Shown piece after piece: positions 32,548 to 42,221 of a stretch of DNA of 42,343 bases. A program made the position numbers and the translations under genes. This DNA comes from Alcaligenaceae bacterium (lineage in GTDB: Bacteria > Pseudomonadota > Gammaproteobacteria > Burkholderiales > Burkholderiaceae_B). The stretch lies in assembly GCA_013416455.1 (NCBI GenBank), contig JACCES010000023.1, forward strand, positions 1 to 42,343, written 5' to 3'. Each line of letters opens with the position of its first letter. Position 1 is the stretch's first letter. The notes under the pieces are model-generated. The model did no database searches. It worked only from the letters and a program-made list of their open reading frames with translations, and was not told the origin of the DNA.

Positions 32548-33551
32548 TTTTCGCTACGAGTGTTCGTATTGGTTTGAGACAGGGTCAGCATCTTCCGGAC
32601 CCGCAGGGCCATCTTGCCGTCGTAGGTGCCATAGTGGCCTTCGAGCACCGGCACACCGCCGACATGGGCGGTGACCGTTTCCGGGATTAGGACCGGAAGG
32701 ATGTCATTGACCTGCAGGCGCATGAGCGAGCCCACGGTCATGTCGATGTGTGCGAAATCGACGGCGAGCTCGACCTGAGCGGCGCGCACTTCACGCGACA
32801 GTTGCTGAGTCCAGCGCTGGTCGATCTCGTTCGCGCCGCCTTCCTGCAAGGGGCGGGAGAGCAGATCGCGCAGCGGCTCGATCATGGAATAGGGCAGGCA
32901 GATGTTCAGCTGGCCGCCGGCCGCCCCGAGTTCGATCTGGAACGTGGAGACCACGACGATCTCGTTGCCGCTGCTCACGCTGGCGAATTTGGTGTGCATT
33001 TCGGAACGGATGTATTCCGTTTCGATGGGATAGACGTTTTCCCAGGCCGAGCGATAGCTTTCCAGCGTGATTTCCAGCAGCCGGTCGATGATGCGCTGTT
33101 CCGTCGTGGTGAAGTCGCGGCCTTCCACGCGGGTGCTGTAGCGCCCATGGCCGCCGAACATGCTGTCGATCACCAGGAACACCAGATTGGGGTCGAAGGT
33201 GAAGAGCGAGGCGCCGCGCAGGGGCTTGAGCGCCACCATGTTCAGATTGCTGGGCACGGGCAGATTGCGCTCGAAGTCGATGTACTTCATGATGCGCAGG
33301 TTGCCGACCGTGATGTCGGCGTTGCGGCGCATGAAACTCAGCATGGCGCCGCGCAGCCGCCGCGCGAAGCGCTCGTTGATGAGTTCGAGCGTCTGCATGC
33401 GGTGGCGAACCACCCGGTCTGGCGAACTGAGATCGTAGGCGCGTACGCCGGACGATTCTTCGGGCGCCTTTTCAGGTTGCTCGGCCTCGCCGGTGACACC
33501 GGCCAGCAGCGCATCGACTTCGTCTTGCGAGAGCAGGCTCTGGTAGGACAT
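32544..33551 (-). CDS. fliM: Flagellar motor switch protein FliM
   Basis: Switch subunit that binds phosphorylated CheY, 335 residues. The N-terminal CheY-binding peptide LLSQDEVDALLAGV (6-19) is present. The middle domain holds LELINERFARRLRGAMLSFM and the GGHGRYSTRVEGRDFTTTEQ motif; the C-terminal SpoA domain follows. It overlaps fliL by one base and fliN by four, so the three are translationally coupled. Confidence 0.97.
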   Translation of the reverse strand: MSYQSLLSQDEVDALLAGVTGEAEQPEKAPEESSGVRAYDLSSPDRVVRHRMQTLELINERFARRLRGAMLSFMRRNADITVGNLRIMKYIDFERNLPVPSNLNMVALKPLRGASLFTFDPNLVFLVIDSMFGGHGRYSTRVEGRDFTTTEQRIIDRLLEITLESYRSAWENVYPIETEYIRSEMHTKFASVSSGNEIVVVSTFQIELGAAGGQLNICLPYSMIEPLRDLLSRPLQEGGANEIDQRWTQQLSREVRAAQVELAVDFAHIDMTVGSLMRLQVNDILPVLIPETVTAHVGGVPVLEGHYGTYDGKMALRVRKMLTLSQTNTNTRSEK

Positions 33552-34075
33552 TACTGGATCACGAATGCGGTGAACAGCACGGCGGAGATTTCCGGCCCGC
33601 GCGGTTGGGGCAGATAGGGCTCCTGCAGCACGCGGGTGAGGTCGTGCACGAGCCGTTCACGGCCTTCCGGGCTCTGTATGTAGCCGGGGTTCTGCAGCGA
33701 AAGCAGGCGCAGCACGCGGTCGCGGACTTCCGGCATGTATTCCTTGATCATGTCGCGCGAGGCTTCGTCAACCAGCCGCAGCGTGACGGCGAGATAAAGA
33801 ATCCGTGTGGTGCGTTCATCGCGCAACGTGACGGTGAAGGGTTCGAGCGGGGCAAAGATGGGGGCCGGCAGCGAGACGGGCTGACGCTGGGCCGCGGATT
33901 CCCCGGGGGCCGAAGCAACGGCCAACCCCGATTGCTGGATGAAGAAATAGGTTCCCGCCATGCTGGCGCCGATGATCAGGACGACGAGCAGCAGCCCCAG
34001 CATCAGTTTGCCGAAGCGTCCGGAGCCTGGGTTACTGGTAGTGGCTGCGGGGGAGCGTTTGGTAGCGGTTGCCAT
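33551..34075 (-). CDS. fliL: Flagellar basal body-associated protein FliL
   Basis: Inner-membrane protein near the stator, 174 residues. One membrane helix (about 24-46), a short periplasmic linker, then the conserved FliL domain with PLEPFTVTLRDERTTRILYL and PEVRDRVLRLLSLQ. The 137-bp gap before it, after fliK, could hold a secondary promoter; I see none that is clear. Confidence 0.94.
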   Translation of the reverse strand: MATATKRSPAATTSNPGSGRFGKLMLGLLLVVLIIGASMAGTYFFIQQSGLAVASAPGESAAQRQPVSLPAPIFAPLEPFTVTLRDERTTRILYLAVTLRLVDEASRDMIKEYMPEVRDRVLRLLSLQNPGYIQSPEGRERLVHDLTRVLQEPYLPQPRGPEISAVLFTAFVIQ

Positions 34076-34212
34076 CGTGAATGCCGAAGTGTCGCGCGAA
34101 GGTAAACAGGTTTTTCACAAGTATCACATTGTGCATGAAGTGGCGGCGGAAGAGTGCCGGAACAGGCGCGGGATTCCTTGATAGCTTCCGGGTTTGCCAC
34201 TGACCGCCAGGT

Positions 34213-36027
34213 TCAGGCGAAGGTATCCACCAGGGCATTCGGGTCGGCGGGGCGGGCACCGCCATCGCGGCCTTCCGGAGCGCCGCCGGCCTGCGGGCCG
34301 CCCGAGCCGCCAGACGCATTCGCCTGCCGGTTGCCGGAACGCGCCTCGCCCTGGAACGCCTGGCCGGATTGAGGCTGGTCGTTCACATTGGCCTGCCCCA
34401 GGGAAATGCCCGCCTGTTCGAGCATCTGCTGGAGCTGCGGCAGGGCGTTTTCCACCGTTTGCCGCACGGTTGCGTGCGGGGAGCTGAACACCGCATGGGC
34501 GACGTTATCGTTCAAATTGATGGTGATGCGCAACGGGCCGAGTTCAGGCGGATCGAGCCGCAATTCGGCAACTTGGCCAAGACCGCCGCCGTTCTGGGCG
34601 ATATGGATGAACCGGCGCCCGAATTCAGCGGGCCATTGCGGGCTGCCCAGCGGCGCTGCAATGCGGGGGACGCCCGGTGCTGCGGGGGCGAACGGCTGGC
34701 CGGTGAACAGGCCGGCGGGCGCCAGGCCGGCCGGAGAAACGGCGGCGATGCCCGGCTGGACGACGGACGCCGGCGGGGGCAGCGAGGTTCCCGATGTGGT
34801 GCGGGCGGCTTCCACCATGGCGGTGAACTCTTGCAGGGAGCGAGCCGCCGCGGTGCCGGGGCCATCGGCCGGCATGGCCGTGGCCGGTATGAGCGGTTCT
34901 TCAGCGGGCGGGAGGGTCGCCGGCGAGACGGTTGCGGGCGGTTGAGCCGCCGTTGCGGCGATGTCGGCCACGAGACCGGGCGCCATGGCTGAAGAGGCGG
35001 TGGCGGGTGCCGTGGCGGCCATGACGGCCGGGGCGGCGGTGAAGGCGTGCCTTGTTGCGGGGGCCGCCGGATCGGAAACCTGTGAAGCCATGGCGGGCAG
35101 GGTGGCGCCCGCCCGGACCGATGCCGCTGGCATGTCTGCCGGCCGCTGGGTGGCTGCGACCGGGGCGGCGGCCCCCATGGCCGGCCGCCCCGATGGTGGA
35201 TGAGTGTTATCGGCCGCCTCGGGCTCGCCGGCCGCCTTGGCGGCAAAGAGAGTGGACATGCCTTCCAGGGGGGGGGACGGGGCGGCTGCTGTCGTGGCGG
35301 TGGCGGAGGGCGCCGTTTCGCCGGCCCTTGGCGCGGCGGAGGAGGGTGCCGTTTCCGCGGCCTGCGGCGCGACAGAGGGAGGCGCCGCGGAGGGAGACGC
35401 CGCGGCTTCGCTGCCTGCTGTCATGCTGCCCTGGGGAGCGGCAATGTGGACGATCGCGCCGGCCGCAAGCGCCGGCAGGCCGGTTTCGGCAGCCTGTTGT
35501 GCCAGGTCGGTGGCGGGCAATGGCAACGGGCCGCCGGCCCGGGCATCGCCGCCCCCTGGCGGGTTGGCATGTTCGTTGCCCGCGGCTCCCGGGGCGTGAA
35601 CCGTCTGGCTGGAATCGGCCACGGGCCGGCCCGTGGCTTCGGACTGTGTCTCTGATGGCCGGGCGGATGCGCCATCGGCGGCCGTGCCGCCGGCGGGGGA
35701 AGCGCCCCCCCGCGAGGGCGGCGAAGGCCGGGATGCTGAATCGCGCGCGTCGCCGGCCGCCGTGTTGCGGGCCGCCGGGGTGGAATCCGCTTGCGCCTGC
35801 GTGCGGCGGTCGGGCGTTCCCGGGCGTGACGGGCTGCCGCTGGCGGCATTGGGGGACGAGCCGGAACCGGAACCGGGTTTTGAGGCAAGGACTGCCTGGC
35901 TGCGCCGTTCGCCCAGCAGTTGCGAGAAATCCAGCCCGTGAACAGGATCGGCCGGTTTGCCGGCGCGCGCCGGATCGGAATGGCCGATCATGCCGGAAAG
36001 AATGCTGGAGAGCTTGGGCGTGTTCAT
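34213..36027 (-). CDS. fliK: Flagellar hook-length control protein FliK
   Basis: Secreted ruler that sets hook length and switches export specificity. It has 604 residues. About 430 residues are low-complexity Ala/Pro/Ser/Thr, as expected of a long flexible ruler. The C-terminal Flg_hook domain (about 480-575) is conserved, with AELRLDPPELGPLRITINLN and ALPQLQQMLEQAGISLGQAN. A Gly/Gln-rich tail follows. The opposite strand carries long shadow frames because of the high GC content. Confidence 0.93.
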   Translation of the reverse strand: MNTPKLSSILSGMIGHSDPARAGKPADPVHGLDFSQLLGERRSQAVLASKPGSGSGSSPNAASGSPSRPGTPDRRTQAQADSTPAARNTAAGDARDSASRPSPPSRGGASPAGGTAADGASARPSETQSEATGRPVADSSQTVHAPGAAGNEHANPPGGGDARAGGPLPLPATDLAQQAAETGLPALAAGAIVHIAAPQGSMTAGSEAAASPSAAPPSVAPQAAETAPSSAAPRAGETAPSATATTAAAPSPPLEGMSTLFAAKAAGEPEAADNTHPPSGRPAMGAAAPVAATQRPADMPAASVRAGATLPAMASQVSDPAAPATRHAFTAAPAVMAATAPATASSAMAPGLVADIAATAAQPPATVSPATLPPAEEPLIPATAMPADGPGTAAARSLQEFTAMVEAARTTSGTSLPPPASVVQPGIAAVSPAGLAPAGLFTGQPFAPAAPGVPRIAAPLGSPQWPAEFGRRFIHIAQNGGGLGQVAELRLDPPELGPLRITINLNDNVAHAVFSSPHATVRQTVENALPQLQQMLEQAGISLGQANVNDQPQSGQAFQGEARSGNRQANASGGSGGPQAGGAPEGRDGGARPADPNALVDTFA

Positions 36028-36037
36028 TCAGGGCCTG

Positions 36038-36487
36038 TCAATGTTTGCCTTGGCTGCGGCGGAAAAGATTGGCGGCGACTTCATCGCTGGCGCGCTGCTC
36101 GCGGCGTGCTTCGCGCAGGGCATGCTGCTGCCGCTGGCGTATATGCAACGCCTCGTAGGCACTGAGACGGCGCTTTTCGGCATACCACTGCTGGCGCCCG
36201 GCTTCGAGCCTGGACTCGGACTGCGCGACCACATTATTCTGCTGTGAAATCGCTTCATCCAATGTGGTGAGGAATCGTCGAAAATTCAGGTAGTTCGAAG
36301 CGGTTACCCCGCCTTCCGCGCTTTCCAGCAGCCGTTGTGCGTAATCAAGGCGGTAGGAATGCAGCATGTCCAGCTGCTCTTGTGCCTTGTCCCGCTCGGT
36401 GGCGGCCTTCCGCATGGATTTGGCGGCTTCGTCCAATGCTTCGTTGGTAACGTCGATCAATACGTTCAGTGCGGGTGTCTTCGACAT
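36038..36487 (-). CDS. fliJ: Flagellar export chaperone FliJ
   Basis: Cytoplasmic coiled-coil protein of the export ATPase complex, 149 residues, almost fully helical (ATERDKAQEQLDMLHSYRLD, SNYLNFRRFLTTLDEAISQQ, RRLSAYEALHIRQRQQHAL). It sits between fliI and fliK with short gaps. Confidence 0.92.
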   Translation of the reverse strand: MSKTPALNVLIDVTNEALDEAAKSMRKAATERDKAQEQLDMLHSYRLDYAQRLLESAEGGVTASNYLNFRRFLTTLDEAISQQNNVVAQSESRLEAGRQQWYAEKRRLSAYEALHIRQRQQHALREARREQRASDEVAANLFRRSQGKH

Positions 36488-36498
36488 GATGCATCACC

Positions 36499-37986
36499 TC
36501 ATTTCGGCATGCCGGGCGGGTTGCGGCCAGCGTTGCGGTTCAGCGGGGTGTGGAACAGTGTTTCGAGATGCGCCATCGCCTGGTCGTAGTTCACATGCTC
36601 ATTCATGCCCTGCTGCAAAAAGGCCTCCAGCTGCGGATAGCGGGCAATGGCTTCGTCGATCTGGGGGTCGTTGCCCACCGTGTAGGCGCCGACGGCGATC
36701 AGGTCCTGGTTGCGCCGGTAGCGGGACACCATCTGCTTGAAGCGGTGCACCAGTGAAATATGCTCGGGCGGCACAATGGCCGCCATGACCCGGGAAATCG
36801 ATGCTTCGATGTCGATGGCGGGGTAGTGGCCGGATTCGGCCAGGCTGCGCGACAGCACGATATGGCCGTCCAGGATGGCGCGCGCGGAATCGGCGATCGG
36901 GTCCTGCTGGTCGTCGCCTTCGGTCAGCACGGTGTAGAAAGCCGTGATCGAACCGGCCGGACGGTCGCCCACCGGCGCGCCGTTGCCCGCCCGTTCCACC
37001 AGCGCGGGCAGTTTTGCGAAGACGGAGGGCGGATAGCCCTTGGTGGCGGGCGGCTCGCCGATGGCGAGCGCGATCTCGCGCTGGGCCATGGCGTAGCGGG
37101 TGAGGGAATCCATGATGAGCAGCACGTTCCGGCCCTGATCGCGGAAGTGTTCCGCCAGCCGGGTGGCGTAGACGGAAGCCTGCAGGCGCAGCAGCGGCGA
37201 TACATCGGCCGGCGCCGCCACGACGACGGCCCTGCGCAGCCCTTCGGGGCCCAGGTTGTGCTCGATGAATTCCTTGACCTCGCGGCCGCGCTCGCCGATC
37301 AGCGCCACCACGATGACCTCGGCCGAGGTATAGCGCGCCATCATGCCCAGCAGCACGCTCTTGCCCACGCCGGAACCGGCGAACAGGCCCATGCGCTGGC
37401 CGCGGCCCACCGTGAGCAGCGCGTTGATCGCCCGCACGCCGACGTCCAGCGCCTTGTCGACGGGTGCGCGCGCCAGGGGATTGATGCTCTGCGCGCCCAG
37501 CGAGGCCGGCTGGACGTCGCTGAGCTGGCCCAGGTCGTCCAGCGGCCGGCCGGCGCCATCGAGCACGCGGCCCAGCAGGCCGGCGCCCACGGGCAGGTGC
37601 CTGGAGAGCACCGGGGGCGGGCCCGGATCGTCGATGCGCTGCCGTGGCAGGCTCAGCCTGCTTTGTACGGATGGTTCGATCGGCACCACCCGGGCGCCGG
37701 GCGGCAGCCCCGAAATATCGGCCTGCGGCATCAGGTAGAGCGTGTTGCCATGGAAGCCCACCACTTCGGCATCCGCCCAGTGGCGCCCACCCGACGCAAG
37801 TTCGATCTTGCAGGCCGCGCCCACCGCGAGGCGCAGCCCGGTCGCTTCCAGCACCATGCCCGTGGCTCGCGTGATGCGCCCGCTTACATGCCAGGACTCC
37901 ACCGCCGATACGCGGCGTTCGGCCGCTTCGAGCAGCGCCGACCAGCGTTCGCCGGCGGTTTCGAGAAGATGGGGACGATCGGGCAT
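36499..37986 (-). CDS. fliI: Flagellum-specific ATPase FliI
   Basis: Export ATPase, 495 residues. I chose the ATG at 37986 ([20 protein letters not shown]). The frame stays open to 38172 but that part overlaps fliH and is not FliI-like. The Walker A is GSGVGKS (204-210), preceded by [21 protein letters not shown], the Walker B region [20 protein letters not shown] and [20 protein letters not shown] are all intact. It follows fliH by 7 bp. Confidence 0.97.
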   Translation of the reverse strand: MPDRPHLLETAGERWSALLEAAERRVSAVESWHVSGRITRATGMVLEATGLRLAVGAACKIELASGGRHWADAEVVGFHGNTLYLMPQADISGLPPGARVVPIEPSVQSRLSLPRQRIDDPGPPPVLSRHLPVGAGLLGRVLDGAGRPLDDLGQLSDVQPASLGAQSINPLARAPVDKALDVGVRAINALLTVGRGQRMGLFAGSGVGKSVLLGMMARYTSAEVIVVALIGERGREVKEFIEHNLGPEGLRRAVVVAAPADVSPLLRLQASVYATRLAEHFRDQGRNVLLIMDSLTRYAMAQREIALAIGEPPATKGYPPSVFAKLPALVERAGNGAPVGDRPAGSITAFYTVLTEGDDQQDPIADSARAILDGHIVLSRSLAESGHYPAIDIEASISRVMAAIVPPEHISLVHRFKQMVSRYRRNQDLIAVGAYTVGNDPQIDEAIARYPQLEAFLQQGMNEHVNYDQAMAHLETLFHTPLNRNAGRNPPGMPK

Positions 37987-37993
37987 GACGGTC

Positions 37994-38731
37994 TCAGGCT
38001 TTGCCGCCGAGGGTGGAGACGACGCGCTGCCATCGGGTCTGCAGGGTGGCGTCGATGTTCCCCAGGGCGGTTTCGACGACGCAGCCGCCGCGTTCGATGG
38101 CGGGATCGGCCTGCAGCCGCCACTGGGCCACGGTGGCGTCCTGCTGCAGGTAGCGTTCGACCATGTCCACATCGGCGGGATTCAGGCGCAGCCTGAGCAG
38201 GCCCTGATGGCTGCCATCTACGTGGACCACATCGCGGATGAGATCCAGAATGCGCTCGGGTTCCGTGTTCAGTGCGCTGCGCAGCACCTGCTCGGCCACG
38301 CTCAGGGCGAGTGAAACCAGGGCGTCGCCCGTGGCGGCCTCGATGTCGCCGATGGACTGGGCGCAGGCCTGCGTAATCTGATGCAGCCTTTCGGCCTCCT
38401 GGCGGGCCATCTCCAGGCCTTCGGCGTGGCCGGCGGCGTAACCCGCATCGTGGCCTTCCTGCCGGCCTTGCTCGCGGCCTTCCCGCAGCCCGGCCTCGTG
38501 TCCCTGGGCATGGCCGGCGGCGTAGCCTTCGGCGTGGCCGCGGTTCTGTGCCGCTTCGCGCAGGCGCTGGATTTCAGCCAGAACGTCGGCGGGGTCCGGC
38601 AGGGCCGCGACCGCCTCGGCGGCCGGGCCGGCGGCGGGGGGCGGCGGCGCCGGCGCCGGATCGAAGGATTCCATTTCCCAGCGCCGCCAGCGGCCGCCGG
38701 CATCGTAAAGGGAATCGAACTCGTCAGACAT
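37994..38731 (-). CDS. fliH: Flagellar export ATPase regulator FliH
   Basis: Binds FliI and docks it to the C ring (FliN); 245 residues. An acidic Pro-rich N-terminus is followed by a Gly/Ala repeat helix with the GxxxG pattern typical of FliH ([20 protein letters not shown], about 78-97). The C-terminal V-ATPase E-like domain ([20 protein letters not shown]) follows. It overlaps the end of fliG by 8 nt. Confidence 0.95.
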   Translation of the reverse strand: MSDEFDSLYDAGGRWRRWEMESFDPAPAPPPPAAGPAAEAVAALPDPADVLAEIQRLREAAQNRGHAEGYAAGHAQGHEAGLREGREQGRQEGHDAGYAAGHAEGLEMARQEAERLHQITQACAQSIGDIEAATGDALVSLALSVAEQVLRSALNTEPERILDLIRDVVHVDGSHQGLLRLRLNPADVDMVERYLQQDATVAQWRLQADPAIERGGCVVETALGNIDATLQTRWQRVVSTLGGKA

Positions 38732-39725
38732 ATTCGTCGTTGCCGGAGCGCGTCAGCGTCAGCTGGCCCGCTTCGGCCAGCCTGCGCGCGGTGCCGAGGA
38801 TGTTCTTCTGCTCTTCTTCCACGCGCGACATGCGGATGGGGCCCTGGGCTTCGAGATCATCGCGCAGCATTTCCGCGGCCCGGTTCGACATATTGCTGAA
38901 GAATTTCTCGCGCAGTTCCTCGGGCGCGCCCTTGAGTGCGATGGTGAGCTGCGACGTGTCGATTTCCTTGAGGATGAGCTGGATCGCCGTGTCCTCTACG
39001 TCGATCAGGTTATCGAAGACGAACATCTCATCGACGATGCGCTGCGCCAGGTCGCCGTCCAGTTCGCGCAGCGTGGCGACCACGGATTCTTCTTCCACCG
39101 AGCTCATGTAGTTCAGGATTTCGGCCGCCGCGCGCACGCCGCCCATCTTGCTGCGCTTGGCGCCCTGGCCGGACAGCACGTTGTTCAGGACTTCGGTGAG
39201 TTCCTGCAGGGCCTGGGGCTGCACGCCGCCGAAAGTGGCGATGCGCAGCATGACGTCGTTGCGCAGACGTTCGGGCAGCAGGACCAGCACGTCGGAGGCG
39301 CGGTCGCGTTCGAGGTGCACCAGGATGGTGGCGATGATCTGGGGGTGTTCGTCCATGATCAGTTCGGCCACGTTCTGGGCATCGAGCCAGTTGAGCGCAT
39401 CGATGCCGCTGGCGTTGTCGCTGCCTTCGAGAATGTCTTCGATCAGGCCCGCGGCGCGATCGGTGCCCAGTGCCTTGGTGAGCACGGAACGGATGTAGTC
39501 GTCGGAACCGAGCGTGATCGCCATGAACTGGTCGGCTTCCTGGCGGAATTCTTCCAGCACCTGATCGACGTCGCCGCGAGTGATCTGCTTGAGCGAGGCC
39601 ATGGCCATCCCGATCTGCTGGACTTCGCGGGCGGACAGATACTTGAAGACTTCGGCGGCGGCGTCTTCCCCCAGCGACATGATGAGAATGGCGCAGCGGT
39701 TGAGCGCTTCGTTATTGACCGACAT
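38724..39725 (-). CDS. fliG: Flagellar motor switch protein FliG
   Basis: Torque-generating switch subunit, 333 residues, the normal length. AILIMSLGEDAAAEVFKYLS at the N-terminus, then ALNWLDAQNVAELIMDEHPQ and IIATILVHL in the middle domain. The C-terminal domain has the charged torque helix region FDNLIDVEDTAIQLILKEID. It overlaps fliF by 14 nt and fliH by 8 nt, so the three are coupled. Confidence 0.97.
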   Translation of the reverse strand: MSVNNEALNRCAILIMSLGEDAAAEVFKYLSAREVQQIGMAMASLKQITRGDVDQVLEEFRQEADQFMAITLGSDDYIRSVLTKALGTDRAAGLIEDILEGSDNASGIDALNWLDAQNVAELIMDEHPQIIATILVHLERDRASDVLVLLPERLRNDVMLRIATFGGVQPQALQELTEVLNNVLSGQGAKRSKMGGVRAAAEILNYMSSVEEESVVATLRELDGDLAQRIVDEMFVFDNLIDVEDTAIQLILKEIDTSQLTIALKGAPEELREKFFSNMSNRAAEMLRDDLEAQGPIRMSRVEEEQKNILGTARRLAEAGQLTLTRSGNDEYV

Positions 39726-41439
39726 TTTTCTTCTCCAGCCAGGAACGCAACACCATGGCGACGGCGCGAGGGTCCTTGGTCGCCATGGTGCGCGCGGTGG
39801 CGAGGTTGTCCTGGTAGCGGCTCATCTCGCTGGCGCGGCGTTCGGCGGCTTCGAGCGCGGCGCGGTTGTCCTCGATTTCCTGGGCTTCCCGTTCGAGCTT
39901 TTCCTTGGCTTCGGCCATGTTATCGATGATGGGCCGGCCCAGGCCGCGCCACAGCAGGACGACGGCCGCCGCGATCATCAGATACTTCAGCAGCTGGATG
40001 GCGTGTTCCATGTAGGCCGGGTTTTCCCAGAAGCGCGGCGCTGGAGGGCCTTCATCGCTGAACAGGCTGTTGACCACGCTCACGGAATCGCCGCGCTCGG
40101 GCGAGTAGCCCATGGCCTGCTTCACCAGGGCATCTATCTTCTGGATTTCATCGTCGGGCAGCGGCTGGGGCCCGTTTTCCATGTCGCGGTAGTTCACCAC
40201 CACCGCGACCGACAGGCGGCGCAACTGGCCGACCGGGTCCTTCACATGGCTGATGGTGCGGTCGACTTCATAATTGATGGTGGCGTCGTTGCGCGCCGTG
40301 CCCTGGGGACCGATCTGGGTGCCCGTCGCGAGCACGCCCGGCGTTCCCGTGCCGGCGGCCGGTGCCGCCGCCCCCGGAGCGGGTAGGGCGTCTTGCAGTG
40401 CGGCGCCGTCGATCGGCTGGCCATCCGCCCCCGCTTCCGGAGCGCCGGGCACACCCTGGGGCTGGTTGATGGGGGCGACGGGGTCGGGCGGCGGCTGGTT
40501 GGTCAGTGCCCCGGGGATGCCTTCCGCCGGCGGTACGCCGTTCTGGAGGGAAGCGCTTGTCTGCTGGCTGCGCACCGCGGCCTGGCCCGGCACCTGGTTG
40601 GGCCGATAGACTTCGGAAGTCTGTTCGCGCTGGGCGAAGTCGACGTCGGCGCTGACCTGGGCGCGTACATTGCCCGTGCCGACGATGGGGTTGAGCAGGG
40701 TCAGGATGCGCTGCACCGTGCGGGTTTCGATTTCGGCGATCAGGTCGCGGCGGACCGAATCGCCGCTGCCCGAACCCGCCGGCGCCGTGAGCAGGCGGCC
40801 GTTCTGATCCACCACCGATACGTTGTCGGCGGTGAGATTGGGCACGCTGGACGAAACCAGCCAGGAAATGGCCGCCACCTGCGATTCGCTCAGCATGCGG
40901 CCCGGATAGAGGGTGAGCAGCACCGACGCGGAGGGCGGCTGGCGATCGCGCACGAACAAGGTTTCACGCGGCAGGGCCAGGTGCACGCGCGCATGCTGGA
41001 CGGCGTTCAGGGCCTGGATCGAGCTGGCCAGTTCGCCTTCCAGCGCCCGCTGGAAGTTGACTTGTTCGGTGAACTGGCTGGCGCCGAAGCGCGTCTGGTC
41101 GATGAGTTCGAAGCCGGCCTCGCCGCTGCGCGGCAGCCCCTGCTGCGCCAGCTGCAGACGGGTTTCGTGCACTTTGTCGGACGGCACCAGAATGGCCGCG
41201 CCGTTGTCGGTGAGCTGGTAGGGAACGTTCATCTGCGCCAGCGCGCCGATGATGGCGCCGCCGTCGCGGTCTTGCAGGTTGGAGAACAATACCTTGTAGT
41301 CGGGCCCGCGAAACCACAGGGCAACCACGGCCAGCAGCGCAATGGCGGCCGCAAGCGCCCCCAGTTGCACGGAGCGCGACACATTGCCAACTTTCTGAAG
41401 AACCGGATAACGAGCCGTCAGTTCGGCCATTCGGCTCAT
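39712..41439 (-). CDS. fliF: Flagellar MS-ring protein FliF
   Basis: MS-ring subunit, 575 residues. TM1 lies at about 26-44 (GALAAAIALLAVVALWFRG), followed by the ring-building YscJ/FliF motifs (YKVLFSNLQDRDGGAIIGAL and FTEQVNFQRALEGELASSIQ). TM2 is at about 478-496 (LLKYLMIAAAVVLLWRGLG). The C-terminal cytoplasmic tail that binds FliG has RDNLATARTMATKDPRAVAM-like sequence (here QDNLATARTMATKDPRAVAM). A Pro/Gln/Gly-rich stretch near 300-370 makes the periplasmic loop long. It is the first gene of the minus-strand fli series and is divergent from fliE. Confidence 0.97.
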   Translation of the reverse strand: MSRMAELTARYPVLQKVGNVSRSVQLGALAAAIALLAVVALWFRGPDYKVLFSNLQDRDGGAIIGALAQMNVPYQLTDNGAAILVPSDKVHETRLQLAQQGLPRSGEAGFELIDQTRFGASQFTEQVNFQRALEGELASSIQALNAVQHARVHLALPRETLFVRDRQPPSASVLLTLYPGRMLSESQVAAISWLVSSSVPNLTADNVSVVDQNGRLLTAPAGSGSGDSVRRDLIAEIETRTVQRILTLLNPIVGTGNVRAQVSADVDFAQREQTSEVYRPNQVPGQAAVRSQQTSASLQNGVPPAEGIPGALTNQPPPDPVAPINQPQGVPGAPEAGADGQPIDGAALQDALPAPGAAAPAAGTGTPGVLATGTQIGPQGTARNDATINYEVDRTISHVKDPVGQLRRLSVAVVVNYRDMENGPQPLPDDEIQKIDALVKQAMGYSPERGDSVSVVNSLFSDEGPPAPRFWENPAYMEHAIQLLKYLMIAAAVVLLWRGLGRPIIDNMAEAKEKLEREAQEIEDNRAALEAAERRASEMSRYQDNLATARTMATKDPRAVAMVLRSWLEKKNVGQ

Positions 41440-41845
41440 TTAGGGCCTCGGCGACGGAAAGCGTGGCACTGCACGGCAAGCTTCGGGCGGTTGATCGGCA
41501 AAATGTACATGCTGCGAAACGGGGTGAGGTGAGGCTGCATTATGGCCCGGGGGCCTGCAAGACCATCGGCGGAAAAACATGCGTTTTGGGCGTCATTTAC
41601 AACGTATGAAACGCATTACAAAAAGTCTCCGCAGAATTGCGCCGCACTATACACGAGTCTCCCGGCGGGCGGCTCGATGCGGCGCGGCTCGGGGCCCGTA
41701 TGCCCGGTGTGCCGACGGCGTGGGCGGGCCGGGGCGAGATCGGTCGAACAAGCGTGGAAATTGACGGCTGACAGCCGTGTTGCATGGTGTTTCGTCTGGT
41801 TATATTCGTACGGGACAATCAACGCGATACCGTTTTCTTCGTTCC
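41440..41845. promoter_or_regulatory. Divergent fliF/fliE control region
   Basis: This 406-bp stretch has no gene and should hold the promoters of the fliF-R operon and of fliE. It contains an inverted repeat, ATGCGTTT (41579-41586) with AAACGCAT (41609-41616). Its arms extend loosely (AATGACGCCCAAAACGC on the minus strand, AACGTATGAAACGC on the plus strand), which resembles paired FlhDC half-sites. A hairpin, ACGGCT-GAC-AGCCGT, lies at 41764-41778, about 70 nt before fliE. No sigma-28 pattern was found. FlhDC binding is inferred. Confidence 0.35.
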
Positions 41846-42178
41846 ATGGCCATCCAGAACCTCACTGCAATCGAAAACATGCTGTCCCAGATGCGGCAGG
41901 TCGCGCAGGCCGCGGCCAACATGCCTGCCCGAAACGACGCCGCCGTGGCGCCGCAGGGCGGCTTCGCGGCGGAACTGGCGCGGTCGCTTTCGCGCGTATC
42001 CGAAATGCAGAACACGGCCAATGCGCAGGCCGTCGCCTTTCAGGCCGGTGAACCGGGTGTTTCCCTGAACGATGTCATGGTCGATATGCAGAAGGCGGGC
42101 ATCGCCTTCCAGGCAACGCTCCAGGTGCGCAACCGTCTGGTGCAGGCCTATCAGGAAATTTCCAGCATGCCGGTGTAA
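41846..42178 (+). CDS. fliE: Flagellar hook-basal body complex protein FliE
   Basis: Adaptor between the MS ring and the rod, 110 residues. I chose the ATG at 41846 (MAIQNLTAIENMLSQMRQVA). The open frame back to 41777 is not FliE-like. The C-terminal signature, SLNDVMVDMQKAGIAFQATL followed by QVRNRLVQAYQEISSMPV, is diagnostic. It is a single-gene unit, with the solitary mobile-element end starting 15 bp downstream. Confidence 0.96.
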   Translation: MAIQNLTAIENMLSQMRQVAQAAANMPARNDAAVAPQGGFAAELARSLSRVSEMQNTANAQAVAFQAGEPGVSLNDVMVDMQKAGIAFQATLQVRNRLVQAYQEISSMPV

Positions 42179-42192
42179 GCCGCGCGGGCCTA

Positions 42193-42221
42193 GAGCCTCC
42201 TTTTAGCGTCAACAGGCCCTA
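42193..42221 (-). repeat. Solitary copy of the MITE terminal inverted repeat
   Basis: Read on the minus strand, these 29 bp are identical to the left end of the element at 26851-26879, from TAGGGCCTG to GGAGGCTC. The element body that should follow on the inner side is absent: the sequence runs at once into the DNA after fliE. The outer TA coincides with the end of an IS630-type transposase gene. Confidence 0.85.

Noticed and set aside
35052-36158. Plus-strand 368-codon open frame opposite fliK
   Set aside because: Arg/Pro-rich shadow of the Ala/Pro-rich FliK ruler; no family match.
37987-38172. N-terminal extension of fliI
   Set aside because: It overlaps fliH out of frame; FliI proteins begin as the product from 37986 does.
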